Notes: generated by a model not told the origin, from the sequence alone. 64,000 bases of DNA from Desulfocorpusculum sp964414345 (GCA_964414345.1 CAYPWF010000008.1:1-64000), one strand, 5' to 3'. Positions 45,748 through 54,717 are shown, counted from the first letter of the stretch. A program made the numbers and translations.

Positions 45748-47058
45748 ATGCAAGACTCAAAGCAACTTCTTAAGCCTGAAGAGGTAATCCCAAAAGGACT
45801 CTATACCTTTCATCCAGGTCTGGCCTCACGGGGCAGTGGGGCTCGTCTTTTTTCTTCTGATGGAAGAGAGTTTCTGGATCTGACAAGCGGCTTGGGGGTG
45901 ATGATCCTGGGCTATGGAGAGAAACGTCTCCTGGAGGCCATAGAGACCCAAGCAAGGAAACTGGTGCACCAGTGCGCCCATGTGATGATGCACGAGGCAT
46001 ACCTGGAGCTGGCAACAAGCCTGTGCCGACTTGCGCCATTTGAGGGGGCCAAGGTGTTTCTTTGCAACTCTGGAGCCGAAGCTGTGGAGTGGGCAGTGAA
46101 GGTTGCCCGTTTGGCCACGGGCAGAACCGCTGTAGTGGCCTTTGACGGGGGTTACCATGGAAGAACCCTCTTGGCCGCAAGCCTCACCAGCAGAGCCAAG
46201 CCTTACAGAAAGGGTTACGGCTCAATGGCCCCGGAGGTTTATCACGTGCCTTACCCCTATTGCTACAGATGCGCTTGGGGCAAGAAACAGGAGAGCTGCT
46301 CTTTGGAGTGTTTGGGTGGGCTTGAGCGCTTCTTTTTTCTGGAAAGGCCCCCGGAGGAGGTGGCTGCGGTTGTGGTAGAGCCCATTCAGGGTGAGGGAGG
46401 AGTTGTTGTGCCTCCCGAGGGCTTTTTGCAGGCCCTCTCGGCTCTTTGTTCCAAGCACGGAATCCTGCTTGCGGCCGACGAAGTGCAAACCGGCCTGGGC
46501 AGGACAGGAAGGCTTTTTTGCGTGCAGCACCAGAATCTGAATCCGGACCTTCTGGTTTTAGGCAAGGCCCTAGGAGGAGGGCTCCCCTTGGCGGCATTAG
46601 TGGGGAAAGCGCAGCTCATGGACCGTGTGCCTGCCAGTGGCTTTGGGAGCACCTTCGGAGGGAATCCCTTGGCTTGTGCCGCAGCATGTTGTGTACTGCA
46701 GCTCCTGGTGGAGGAGGAAATGCCGCAAAGGGCCTTGCGGTTGGAGGCTTTTTTCAGAAAGAGGGCTCAGGCCTGGATGGATGAGATGCCTTCTCTGGGC
46801 CAAGTCAGGGCTTCTGGGGCCATGTGGGGTCTGGAACTGATAAAAGGCAAGCAACAGCCTGAACCAGCCCCGAAATTGGCTAGAGAAGTTGTGAGGAAAT
46901 GCAGGGAAAAGGGGCTCTTGCTTCTCTCAGGGGGTCTTTACAGAAATGTTTTGAGGCTTCTGCCCCCCTTGAACATCTCAGAGCAGGACCTAGAGAAATG
47001 TTTTGGGGTGTTGGAAGAAGTCATGAGGGAGCTATCCAATGAGAGGGATGCTTCTTAG
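45748..47058 (+). CDS. Class III PLP aminotransferase (GabT/ArgD-like)
   Basis: 436 residues. PLP-binding core: NSGAEAVEWAVKVAR, VVEPIQGEGGVVVPPEGFLQ, LAADEVQTGLGRTG, and the Schiff-base Lys in VLGKALGGGLPLAALVG. A Cys-rich insertion (PYCYRCAWGKKQESCSLECL) is shared with some 4-aminobutyrate aminotransferases. It would interconvert an omega-amino group and aldehyde. Good ribosome site (AAAGGGGG, ATG 45748). Its end overlaps the asparagine-synthetase-like gene by 20 bases. Confidence 0.88.
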   Translation: MQDSKQLLKPEEVIPKGLYTFHPGLASRGSGARLFSSDGREFLDLTSGLGVMILGYGEKRLLEAIETQARKLVHQCAHVMMHEAYLELATSLCRLAPFEGAKVFLCNSGAEAVEWAVKVARLATGRTAVVAFDGGYHGRTLLAASLTSRAKPYRKGYGSMAPEVYHVPYPYCYRCAWGKKQESCSLECLGGLERFFFLERPPEEVAAVVVEPIQGEGGVVVPPEGFLQALSALCSKHGILLAADEVQTGLGRTGRLFCVQHQNLNPDLLVLGKALGGGLPLAALVGKAQLMDRVPASGFGSTFGGNPLACAAACCVLQLLVEEEMPQRALRLEAFFRKRAQAWMDEMPSLGQVRASGAMWGLELIKGKQQPEPAPKLAREVVRKCREKGLLLLSGGLYRNVLRLLPPLNISEQDLEKCFGVLEEVMRELSNERDAS

Positions 47059-48859
47059 GGCGCAGCTTTCCTGCCCTGCTGCAACTCCTGAGAGCTCCCC
47101 GGGGAATCAGCCCGAAGCAGCTCAGGTGGAGACCCGAGGGCCCCAAGGCCTCCGTTGGTGGGCCTGGCTGGCCACAGAATTCATCTGCTTGGGCCCGGTC
47201 TGGAAGATTGGCTCTCAACTACTGGCATGGGATGGTGGCTTGGGAACAGCCGGCGCAGGAAGGCCTCCAGAGGATTCAGGAGAAGAAATAAAGCAGGTAA
47301 GGGTCCTCCTGGAGGGGCTTGGGGGGAAAGGATGGAGATTTCTTAAGGGTGCCTGGGGACCCTTTAGGCTTGTGTGGGTTGACCTCTCTAGCGGGGATTG
47401 GATCTTGGCCAGGGCTCCCCAAGGGCTAAAGCCCCTCTTCTGGTCCAAGTCCTCAAAGGGTGTTTTTTTTGCCCAGGACATTCCCTCGTTGCTGGATCTC
47501 ATGCCCGAGTGCCCGCAGCCAGACTGGCAAAGAATCCCTGAGTACTTGGTTTTCCAACATGTGGCGGCAGGAAACACCCTTTACCAGGGGGTGCGTGAGC
47601 TGCTTCCAGGAGAGGTGATCCTGGGGAATCTGAGATCGGATAAGACAAGTTCTCAAAGTCTCTGGCCGAATTGGCTGGGATCTCACCGGGAGGAAACCTC
47701 CTCAGATGCAACTGAACTGAAAGAGATTTTGTGGAAAGCCATCAAAAAAAGCCTTGTTAGAGAGCCTCAGTCCCCAAGAGGGCTCTTCCTCTCAGGAGGT
47801 GTGGACTCGGCTCTGCTGGCATGGGGGCTAAGAGAGCTGGAGGCTTCCACCTCCTTGAGATGCTTTACAGTTGTCTGCCCAGGGTATCGTTATGACGAAG
47901 GTCCCTTTGCCCGCACGGTGGCTAAAGATCTTGAACTTCCATGGGAGCCCATTGAGCTTACTCCCTCGCTCTTTGCAAATGCCTGGGGGGAGGCCGTTGA
48001 GAGCCTGGGGCTTCCCTTGACCAGCACCAATCAGCTGGTCTGGTGGATCCTATCCAAGGCTGCCTCAAGCTCAGGCCTAAAGAGAATTTTCTCTGGGGAG
48101 GGAGCCGATGGATGGTTTACAGGGGGGCTTTGTGAAGAAGAAAAGGAGGCCCTCTTGATGGCCGGAAATGAGTTTGAGAAAACCAGCCAGGTGGTGGTCA
48201 ACTGCAGGACCCATACCCTCAATGAGCCCCTTTTGGTTGGAAGGGTGCTTGATCAACCCCTGGATCTGGGGCCCAGAAGAGAGCTTTGGGCTCACTGCAT
48301 ACGTAGCCTCCCCAAAGAGCATCCCATGGAGAAAGCGGTTCTTTACCATGTGCGCACAGTAGGCCAAAGACTTCTGACCAGGGCCGACCTGACCTCCACA
48401 ATCCATGGAGTGAATCTGGAGCTGCCCTTTCTGGATGAGTGTTTCCTGCTCTGGTCCAAGAGCTTGGGCTGGGAAACAAGAAATCCTTCAGGGCTTAACA
48501 AGGCGCCTCTAAAAAGCCTTTGTGCCCAAAGATTCGGTTCAGAATTAGCCTATAGAAAAAAAATAGGCTTCCCCTTCCCCATCAGGACCTGGATCCGGGA
48601 TTCGGTGGAGAAGCGCCTAGAGAATTACAGAGAGATGCTTCTGGAGGCTCACACCATGAGCCGTCCCATCTATTCACGGGTGAACTTGGAAAAAGAGGTC
48701 AGAGCCCGCCTGAATGGAACCTTGCGGCCTGCAGACTGGTTACTTTGGAGCCTGATTAATCTCGAGCTTTGGCTTCGCTGGCTGGAGCAACGCAGCGCTA
48801 ACCAGCGTTCTGTTGATTATCCTCCTTCAATTTCCCCAGCTTCTCCTGGAGTTCCCTGA
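47039..48859 (+). CDS. Asparagine-synthetase-like protein lacking the glutaminase nucleophile
   Basis: 606 residues. The C-terminal half is an AsnB-type ATP pyrophosphatase: PP-loop SGGVDS at 252-257, GEGADGWFTGG at about 353, and the late YRKKIGFPFPIRTW. The N-terminal half keeps some Ntn-hydrolase features (GPFRLVWVDLSSGDWILARA, GLKPLFW, LLPGEVILG) but starts M-R-G-M-L-L, without the M-C-G-I that supplies the catalytic Cys2 in glutamine-dependent enzymes. It probably adenylates a carboxylate and uses another amine, as beta-lactam synthetase does. Convergent 62-base overlap with the cNMP-binding gene. Confidence 0.82.
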   Translation: MRGMLLRAQLSCPAATPESSPGNQPEAAQVETRGPQGLRWWAWLATEFICLGPVWKIGSQLLAWDGGLGTAGAGRPPEDSGEEIKQVRVLLEGLGGKGWRFLKGAWGPFRLVWVDLSSGDWILARAPQGLKPLFWSKSSKGVFFAQDIPSLLDLMPECPQPDWQRIPEYLVFQHVAAGNTLYQGVRELLPGEVILGNLRSDKTSSQSLWPNWLGSHREETSSDATELKEILWKAIKKSLVREPQSPRGLFLSGGVDSALLAWGLRELEASTSLRCFTVVCPGYRYDEGPFARTVAKDLELPWEPIELTPSLFANAWGEAVESLGLPLTSTNQLVWWILSKAASSSGLKRIFSGEGADGWFTGGLCEEEKEALLMAGNEFEKTSQVVVNCRTHTLNEPLLVGRVLDQPLDLGPRRELWAHCIRSLPKEHPMEKAVLYHVRTVGQRLLTRADLTSTIHGVNLELPFLDECFLLWSKSLGWETRNPSGLNKAPLKSLCAQRFGSELAYRKKIGFPFPIRTWIRDSVEKRLENYREMLLEAHTMSRPIYSRVNLEKEVRARLNGTLRPADWLLWSLINLELWLRWLEQRSANQRSVDYPPSISPASPGVP

Positions 48860-49268
48860 GCCGGCGGGTGAAAACCTGGCAGGCATGAATGGCTATGGCT
48901 GGGAACTCCCTCATGATCTCTTCGAACTCAAAGCGGCCCACCTCCAATAGCTGCGTGTCCTCAGCAGCCACCACAGAGGCTGACCTGGGCTGTCTGTCAA
49001 ACAAAGCCATCTCCCCAAACCACTCATCTGCCCCTATCTCCGCTAGCCTTATGGGATTGGGGGAGTCCATGTCCTTGATGACTTCCACCCTTCCGATCAA
49101 GACCAGGAAGAGTGAATCTCCCGGGCTTCCTTCCCGGATGATCAGTCCGCCGGCCGCAAAAGCGCGCTCCCTGACTATGGAGCCTATGGCTGCCAGCTCC
49201 CTGGCCTGCAGGTTTGAAAATATAGGAATCTTTTTGAGCTGGATCACCCGCTCCATAGAGCTCAGCAT
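48798..49268 (-). CDS. Cyclic-nucleotide-binding domain protein, no HTH
   Basis: 156 residues: a single cNMP-binding beta-roll (IFSNLQARELAAIGSIVRER, IIREGSPGDSLFLVLIGRVE, GADEWFGEMALFDRQPRSAS). The phosphate-binding cassette G-E-M-A-L-x-x-x-x-P-R-S-A-S keeps the Glu and Arg that contact the cyclic phosphate. No DNA-binding domain follows, only a short Lys/Glu helix, so it is likely a sensor subunit or partner. Strong ribosome site GGAGGTG before ATG 49268. Confidence 0.88.
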   Translation of the reverse strand: MLSSMERVIQLKKIPIFSNLQARELAAIGSIVRERAFAAGGLIIREGSPGDSLFLVLIGRVEVIKDMDSPNPIRLAEIGADEWFGEMALFDRQPRSASVVAAEDTQLLEVGRFEFEEIMREFPAIAIHACQVFTRRLRELQEKLGKLKEDNQQNAG

Positions 49269-49377
49269 CCCGCACCTCCGGTTCCTGAAAGCATGTGCTA
49301 TGCTTGTATTTCGCTCCCATGATATGAATAGGTCTCATGCCGGTCAATTCTCGAGCTTTCCCTGGGGGCTTAACCCG

Positions 49378-49568
49378 CATAATTCAGGATCAATGGGAAA
49401 TGCGGGCTGTCTCGATGATTTGTTAGGATGAACCGGTTTATGCCTAAAAAAAACCTGATCTTCGGTTCCAGATTTCTACCTGGTTTGAGCCGGAATGTGC
49501 CAAGGTTAACCGGGGTTTGGGGGCTTGAGCCCCCAAGCTCACAGGCTTTGAAGAACAATCCGGGTCAA
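49378..49568. repeat. Dispersed ~190-bp repeat, copy A
   Basis: Clearly related to 56888-57079: both start CATAATTCA, share AATGCGGGCT, TGTTAGGA, a GGTTTGGGGGCTTGAGCCCCC block and AATCCGGG-type ends, with diverged parts between. A hairpin (TTGGGGGC / GCCCCCAA) lies at 49517-49536. No transposase or coding potential is seen. It separates the cNMP-binding gene from the next ATP-grasp gene and may contain its promoter. Confidence 0.75.
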
Positions 49569-49596
49569 GCCTATGGGTTTCAAGAGGTGACAGGGA

Positions 49597-50967
49597 ATGC
49601 TTGGGCTTGAATCCTGCAAGGCAGATTACCTTTACTGGGACTTGGAGGAAGTGGCGAAGGCCATGGAAGCACCAAGGCCCCATTCACATGAAAGGCAAGG
49701 AGAAGTTGCTCTTTGTTGGAATCGTTGGGATTCCTTGGTAAGACAGGGGGCCTTCTTCAAAGCCCTGGGAAGGGTTAATTGGAGGGTAGTCCCGGATGCC
49801 CCTAAGCTCCCTGTTTCCCTCCTGGATGAGATTGCCCGCTTGGGTGCTTTGCTGGAAAAATTCCTAATGGGTGTGGAGAAGACCCTGGCTGGTTCTCCTT
49901 TTCTAAGGCAAGAACTTGGGTTTCCGGCGTGTCCCCAAGAGGAAAGACTCTGGGAGTTGGAACATGGTAGAGCTCTGGATATGATGAGGCTGGATTTGGC
50001 CTTGGAAAAGGGAGAGCATCCCAGGCTCTTGGAGATACAAGTGGTGATGGGAGGGCTCGGTATCACCCATGCCCTCAGACAAGCCTATGGCCGCCACCCA
50101 TCTCTGCCCGGGATCCTGCCTCTGTATGAGGCCTGTCTTGAAAGGGTGAGGGAGGCTATTGGAGGGTATGAATCGGGTGTAACAGTAGTCTTTGGGGCCA
50201 AAAGATCCTCATATCGCCACGAGCATCTGCTTCTTTCTAGAAGCCTTAAGAGTGGAGGCTTGGTAGTGGCCCCTCTCTCTGCTATGAGCCCGAGCCCTGG
50301 GGGCGGCCTGGCTCTCCCGGATGGAAGAAAAGTGACGGTGATACACAGGCTCTTTCGAAGCCCTGGGATTTTCAAGAGGGCTGAGGCCAAGGCTCAAATG
50401 GTCTTGGAGGCTCTCTCGGAAAACAGAATCAGGCTCTTGAACCCCTGGAAGGATGTGCTGGAGGACAAGAGGATCTTGGCTCTTGTGCACCATCCTGAGG
50501 CAGAAGAACAATTGAAGGGCTTCCTGGATCCAAAGCAGCTTCAGGAGCTGCGGGGCTATATCCCTTGCACCTGGAGAGCCACACCCGAGCGCATAACCAC
50601 CGTTTCTGACCTTTCCGCCTCCAAGAGGAGCTTCTATCTCAAGAAGGGACGCTCCTTTGAGAGCCGGGCCTTGTTCCACGGCCGAAGGCTCAGCCTGAAG
50701 CAATGGGAGGCCGCATGCCTCAAAGCAAAAACCGATGGAGACTGGGTCATACAAAAAGAAGTGGACTCCAGGCCCTGGGACTGGAGGTACCTGGAGCCTT
50801 CTTCTGGAATAATTCGCTCAATGAAGGGATATGTGAGGCTTTGCCCTTTCTTCTTCAGGGATTCGCAAGGAAGAATGAGTCTGGCCGATCTTCTCATCAC
50901 CGCAAGGCAGGAATCCAGCCGAGTGCACGGGGCCTCGGATGCGGTGCTGGTTGTGCCGGGCCCCTGA
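49597..50967 (+). CDS. Second circularly permuted ATP-grasp-like protein
   Basis: 456 residues. The arrangement parallels the 44.2-kb protein: an early RLLEIQVVMGGLGITHAL (E146 in the metal-motif position, with Gln-Val instead of Asn), and late YLKKGRSFESRAL and GDWVIQKEVDSRPWDW in the nucleotide-binding place. The overall sequence is distant, so the ATP-grasp call rests on pattern and order. Its stop overlaps the ATG of a 44-residue ORF (TGATG), which in turn overlaps the exporter start. Confidence 0.62.
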   Translation: MLGLESCKADYLYWDLEEVAKAMEAPRPHSHERQGEVALCWNRWDSLVRQGAFFKALGRVNWRVVPDAPKLPVSLLDEIARLGALLEKFLMGVEKTLAGSPFLRQELGFPACPQEERLWELEHGRALDMMRLDLALEKGEHPRLLEIQVVMGGLGITHALRQAYGRHPSLPGILPLYEACLERVREAIGGYESGVTVVFGAKRSSYRHEHLLLSRSLKSGGLVVAPLSAMSPSPGGGLALPDGRKVTVIHRLFRSPGIFKRAEAKAQMVLEALSENRIRLLNPWKDVLEDKRILALVHHPEAEEQLKGFLDPKQLQELRGYIPCTWRATPERITTVSDLSASKRSFYLKKGRSFESRALFHGRRLSLKQWEAACLKAKTDGDWVIQKEVDSRPWDWRYLEPSSGIIRSMKGYVRLCPFFFRDSQGRMSLADLLITARQESSRVHGASDAVLVVPGP

Positions 50968-51101
50968 TGTGGAGGGCCTTTCAACCTGAGCTTGCAATGG
51001 CTTCTTGTGGAAAGGCCCACGAGAATGACGTGGTTTCCCAGGAGGAAAGCTTTTGCTCTCCCAAGCCTGGCTTTCAAAGCCGAGTTTCTGAGCCCGAATG
51101 A
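50967..51101 (+). CDS. 44-residue coupled small ORF, possible peptide precursor
   Basis: The ATG shares a base with the upstream stop (TGATG), and its own TGA overlaps the exporter ATG (ATGA). The exporter ATG has no Shine-Dalgarno close by; AGGAGG lies ~55 bases upstream inside this ORF, so translation through the ORF would explain its expression. The peptide has two Cys, several Glu and a polar, low-hydrophobic composition, no signal peptide and no recognisable domain. Position beside ATP-grasp and export genes makes a precursor peptide possible. It could equally be only a translational coupler. Confidence 0.5.
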   Translation: MWRAFQPELAMASCGKAHENDVVSQEESFCSPKPGFQSRVSEPE

Positions 51102-52888
51102 ACTCAAGAGCTTATGCCTACTCCAAGGCCCAAGGGCTTAGGCGACTCATCCCTTACGTTAGGGAACACCTAAGATGGATCATGCTTGGGCTTTTTTGCC
51201 TTGCAGCGGCGGACGCATTGGCCCTGCTGCCTCCATGGATCCTAAAAAAGGCCATAGACGGGCTAGGCAAGATGTCGGGGAGTGAGGAACTCCTGGGATA
51301 TGCGGCCCTTATTCTCCTTGTGGCCTTCCTCCAAGCCTGTTTCCGCTATGGGTGGAGGACCTCTCTTTTCGGGGTAGCGCGGCATGTGGAATACAAAATG
51401 CGAAAGGAGCTTTTCGGGGCTCTTCAAAGGCTGGAAAGAGCTTTTTACTTGGAACGTTCAATCGGGGACGTCATGTCCAGGTGCACCAATGACCTGGTGG
51501 CCGTTCAGGAGCTCATAGCCTTTCTGGGACTGCTGGTGGTCGACAGCTCCCTGACCATTCTCAGCTGCGTGGTTTTGATGGCCTGGATAGATCCTGAGCT
51601 CACCCTGGCGGCCCTCTTGCCGCTTCCTCTGCTTTCAGTGTGCTTCATGTATTTCGGAAGGCGCGTCAAGGACAGAGCCCTTCAGGTGCAGGCACAGCTG
51701 GCCGAGCTCACCCAGGGCGTGCAAGAGATTCTAAGCGGCATTAGGGTAATCCAGGCCTACACCATGGAAAAGGCCAAGAGCCTAGGTTACCAAGAAGCTT
51801 GCACCGAGTACCTGGACAAGCAGATGGAGCTGGCCCGTTTGAGAGGAGTCTTCTATGGACTGCTCGGCTTTTTGGCAGGTGGGTCTTTTGTCATAGTGCT
51901 GGGATTTGGGGGAAAAAGCGTGGCTCAAGGACGGCTCACCCTAGGGAGTTTTGTAGCCTTCAACTCCTACTTGTTGATGCTCTCATGGCCCATGATGTCT
52001 TTGGGGTTCATGGTGAACCTTTTGCAGAGAGCCAGGGCTTCCCTTCAAAGAATAGGGGAGGTCTTGGAGGCCCGGCCTGCTGTGGCCAGCCCCAGCAGGC
52101 CGGCCCCCCTGGAGGATCCCCTCCAGGAAATACGCTTTGAGGAGGTGGGAGTAAAATATGCAGGCTCGGATGTCTGGGCCTTAAAAGGGATCAACCTGAG
52201 ACTGCCTGCAGGGATGAAGGTGGGGGTGACAGGACCTGTGGGAAGTGGAAAAACAACCCTTCTGGAACTCCTGCCGCGCATTCAGGACCCCACAGAGGGA
52301 AGAGTTCTGATCAACGGACTGAACATAAAGCATCTCAGTTTGGAGGATTTGAGAAGCAAAGTTGTGCTGGTGGCCCAAGAGCCTTTTCTTTTTTCCGAAT
52401 CCCTGGCCTCCAACGTCTGGATGGGGAAGCCAGGCCAGGATCCCTCAATGCTGGATCGCCTGGCCCGCATTGCATGTTTGGAAAGGGATATCAGCCTTCT
52501 CCCCCAAGGATGGGACACTTTGGTGGGGGAGCGGGGAGTAATGCTTTCGGGAGGACAACGGCAAAGGGTGGCTCTGGCTCGCGCCTTGGCCCTTTGCCCC
52601 TGGGTTTTGCTTCTGGATGATGCCTTTGCTCATCTGGATGCCCAGACCGAGCTGGAGATACTCCAGAATCTTCTTAGCAACTTTCCGGACATGACCCAGA
52701 TCTTTGTTTCCCACAGGCTTTCCACCCTCATGAAAGCCGACTGGGTGATCGTATTGGGGCAAGGCAGCATTTTGGAGCAGGGTTCACCCGTGAACCTATT
52801 GGAAGGGAGGGGTTACTTCCAGAGGTTGGCCCGCCAACAGGAGATCCTTAAGGAGTTGGAAGCCTGGCCCGAAGGGGAGCCAAGATGA
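51098..52888 (+). CDS. ABC exporter half-transporter, BmrC/YheI-like (degenerate catalytic site)
   Basis: 596 residues: six-helix type IV exporter domain (about 30-320) then an ABC domain with Walker A GPVGSGKTTLLELL, signature LSGGQRQRVALARAL and Walker B WVLLLDDAFAHLD. The catalytic Glu after Walker B is Asp, as in the degenerate half of heterodimeric exporters. The partner gene overlaps by four bases. Confidence 0.93.
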   Translation: MNSRAYAYSKAQGLRRLIPYVREHLRWIMLGLFCLAAADALALLPPWILKKAIDGLGKMSGSEELLGYAALILLVAFLQACFRYGWRTSLFGVARHVEYKMRKELFGALQRLERAFYLERSIGDVMSRCTNDLVAVQELIAFLGLLVVDSSLTILSCVVLMAWIDPELTLAALLPLPLLSVCFMYFGRRVKDRALQVQAQLAELTQGVQEILSGIRVIQAYTMEKAKSLGYQEACTEYLDKQMELARLRGVFYGLLGFLAGGSFVIVLGFGGKSVAQGRLTLGSFVAFNSYLLMLSWPMMSLGFMVNLLQRARASLQRIGEVLEARPAVASPSRPAPLEDPLQEIRFEEVGVKYAGSDVWALKGINLRLPAGMKVGVTGPVGSGKTTLLELLPRIQDPTEGRVLINGLNIKHLSLEDLRSKVVLVAQEPFLFSESLASNVWMGKPGQDPSMLDRLARIACLERDISLLPQGWDTLVGERGVMLSGGQRQRVALARALALCPWVLLLDDAFAHLDAQTELEILQNLLSNFPDMTQIFVSHRLSTLMKADWVIVLGQGSILEQGSPVNLLEGRGYFQRLARQQEILKELEAWPEGEPR

Positions 52889-54717
52889 GAAGCACAGCCC
52901 AGTCATGGGCTCCTGCCGAAGAGGAGATGGAGGCCAGAGAATACGACCTTCGCCTGACAGGACGCCTTTTCTTGTATTTGCGTCCGCACATGGGGCTGGC
53001 CTTGGTTTCTTTGGGGGTCTTGCTCTTGGACGGGTTCCTGGACATAGTAGGACCCTACCTTACAAAGGTGGCCATAGACGAGCACATGAGCAAAGGGGAT
53101 GTGGCAGGCTTGACCTGGGTGGCTTTGCTCTATCTGACGGCCTTAACAGCCGGGGCCTTGACCCAATATTTTCGACTTTGGCTGCTACAACTTACGGGAC
53201 AAAGAGCTGTTTTTCGGCTCAGGGTAGAGCTTTTGGAGAAACTTCTCGGACTCCCTCAGAGCTTCTATGACCGAACACCAATAGGAAGACTGGTCAGCAG
53301 GGCGGTGCAGGATGTGGAAGTGATCCAGGAGCTTTTCACCCAGGGGGTTGTTGTCATCTTCGGAGACATGGTGAGCCTCCTGGCCATAGCCGCGGCATTG
53401 CTTTGGCTGGATTGGAGGTTGGCACTGGTGACTCTCTGCTTGACTCCGCCCCTTGCTCTGGCTACGGTCTTTTACAGATCAAGGGCCAGGGACGCGTACC
53501 GGAAGCTTAGGCGCAAGGTGGCCCAGCTAAACGGTTTCCTGCAGGAAAGCTTAAGCGGTATGGTCACTATTCAGCTTTTTGGAAAACAGCAAAGAAATGA
53601 GGAGGCCTTTGAGGAACTGAACACGCATACCAGGGAACAGCATCTGCGCGCCATCCGGTATAGCTCTCTTTTCTTCCCTTTTGTGGAGGTCATGGCCGCC
53701 ACAGCCCTGGGATTGATTCTCTGGTACGGAGGCGGCAGGGTCATACAGGAACAGATGTTGCCAGGGGTCCTGGTGGCCTTCATCCAGTACATGAGAAGGT
53801 TTTTCCAGCCTGTAAGGGATCTTGCCGAGAAATACAACTTGGTTCAGGCAGCCATGGCCTCCTCTGAAAGGGTCTTTGCGCTATTGGATACCCCTTCCAA
53901 CATCATTTCTTCTGAAAGCTCCGGCAAACCGCAACTGCTCAGAGGAGAAATAGAGGTAAAGGATCTTTGGTTTTCTTACAGGCCCCAGGAGTGGGTGTTG
54001 CGTAAAGTGAGCTTCCATGTGCCTGCTGGCCAGAGTCTGGCCATAGTGGGAGCTACAGGCGCTGGGAAGAGTTCCCTTATAGGTCTGTTCAACCGTTCCT
54101 ATGACCCCCAGGCAGGGGAGATCCTGGTGGAGGGCCTGGAGATCCGCAAGTGGCCCTTGAGGGAGCTCAGAAAACATGTGGGTATAATTCCCCAGGAGGT
54201 GTTTCTTTTTAGAGGTTCTCTGCTGGAGAATCTGCGTCTTTGGAACAAGCACATCCCCCTGGAAAGAATACAGGAAGTGGCTGCAAGAATAGGGCTTGAG
54301 CAATGGATCCAATCTCTTCCGGGCGGTTACCAGATGCAGATCCAGGAGAGGGGCCAAAATCTCTCCCTAGGCCAGAGACAGCTTGTGGCTTTTTTGAGGG
54401 CTTTGCTTTATGACCCTGGAATATTGGTTCTTGACGAGGCTACATCCAGTGTGGATCCGCCCACCGAGATTTTGATACAAAAGGCCCTGGGCCTGCTGGC
54501 CCAGGGCAGGACCTGCATTTTCATAGCTCACCGGCTTTCGACCGTGCAGGCAGCTCATCGCATATTGGTGCTGCATCGGGGGAAGATCCTCGAGCAAGGC
54601 ACCCATCAGGAGCTCCTTGCTCAAAGGGGCCTTTACGAACGTCTTTACCGCTTGCATCTTGACCGGAACTTTCTCCAAGAGCCGGCCCGGGAGGTCTCCA
54701 GGCCGCTTCGTTCCTAA
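52885..54717 (+). CDS. ABC exporter half-transporter, BmrD/YheH-like
   Basis: 610 residues with exporter TMD (FYDRTPIGRLVSRAVQDVEV) and ABC domain: Walker A GATGAGKSSLIGL, Walker B ILVLDEATSSVD with the catalytic Glu intact, but an altered signature LSLGQRQLVAFLRAL. Together with the Asp in the first half, this predicts one degenerate and one active ATP site. The last 197 bases overlap the antisense end of the cytochrome b gene. Confidence 0.93.
   Translation: MRSTAQSWAPAEEEMEAREYDLRLTGRLFLYLRPHMGLALVSLGVLLLDGFLDIVGPYLTKVAIDEHMSKGDVAGLTWVALLYLTALTAGALTQYFRLWLLQLTGQRAVFRLRVELLEKLLGLPQSFYDRTPIGRLVSRAVQDVEVIQELFTQGVVVIFGDMVSLLAIAAALLWLDWRLALVTLCLTPPLALATVFYRSRARDAYRKLRRKVAQLNGFLQESLSGMVTIQLFGKQQRNEEAFEELNTHTREQHLRAIRYSSLFFPFVEVMAATALGLILWYGGGRVIQEQMLPGVLVAFIQYMRRFFQPVRDLAEKYNLVQAAMASSERVFALLDTPSNIISSESSGKPQLLRGEIEVKDLWFSYRPQEWVLRKVSFHVPAGQSLAIVGATGAGKSSLIGLFNRSYDPQAGEILVEGLEIRKWPLRELRKHVGIIPQEVFLFRGSLLENLRLWNKHIPLERIQEVAARIGLEQWIQSLPGGYQMQIQERGQNLSLGQRQLVAFLRALLYDPGILVLDEATSSVDPPTEILIQKALGLLAQGRTCIFIAHRLSTVQAAHRILVLHRGKILEQGTHQELLAQRGLYERLYRLHLDRNFLQEPAREVSRPLRS

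Noticed and set aside
49428..49610. 60-residue ORF upstream of the 49.6-kb gene
   Set aside because: It lies within the dispersed repeat and is not preserved in the other copy.
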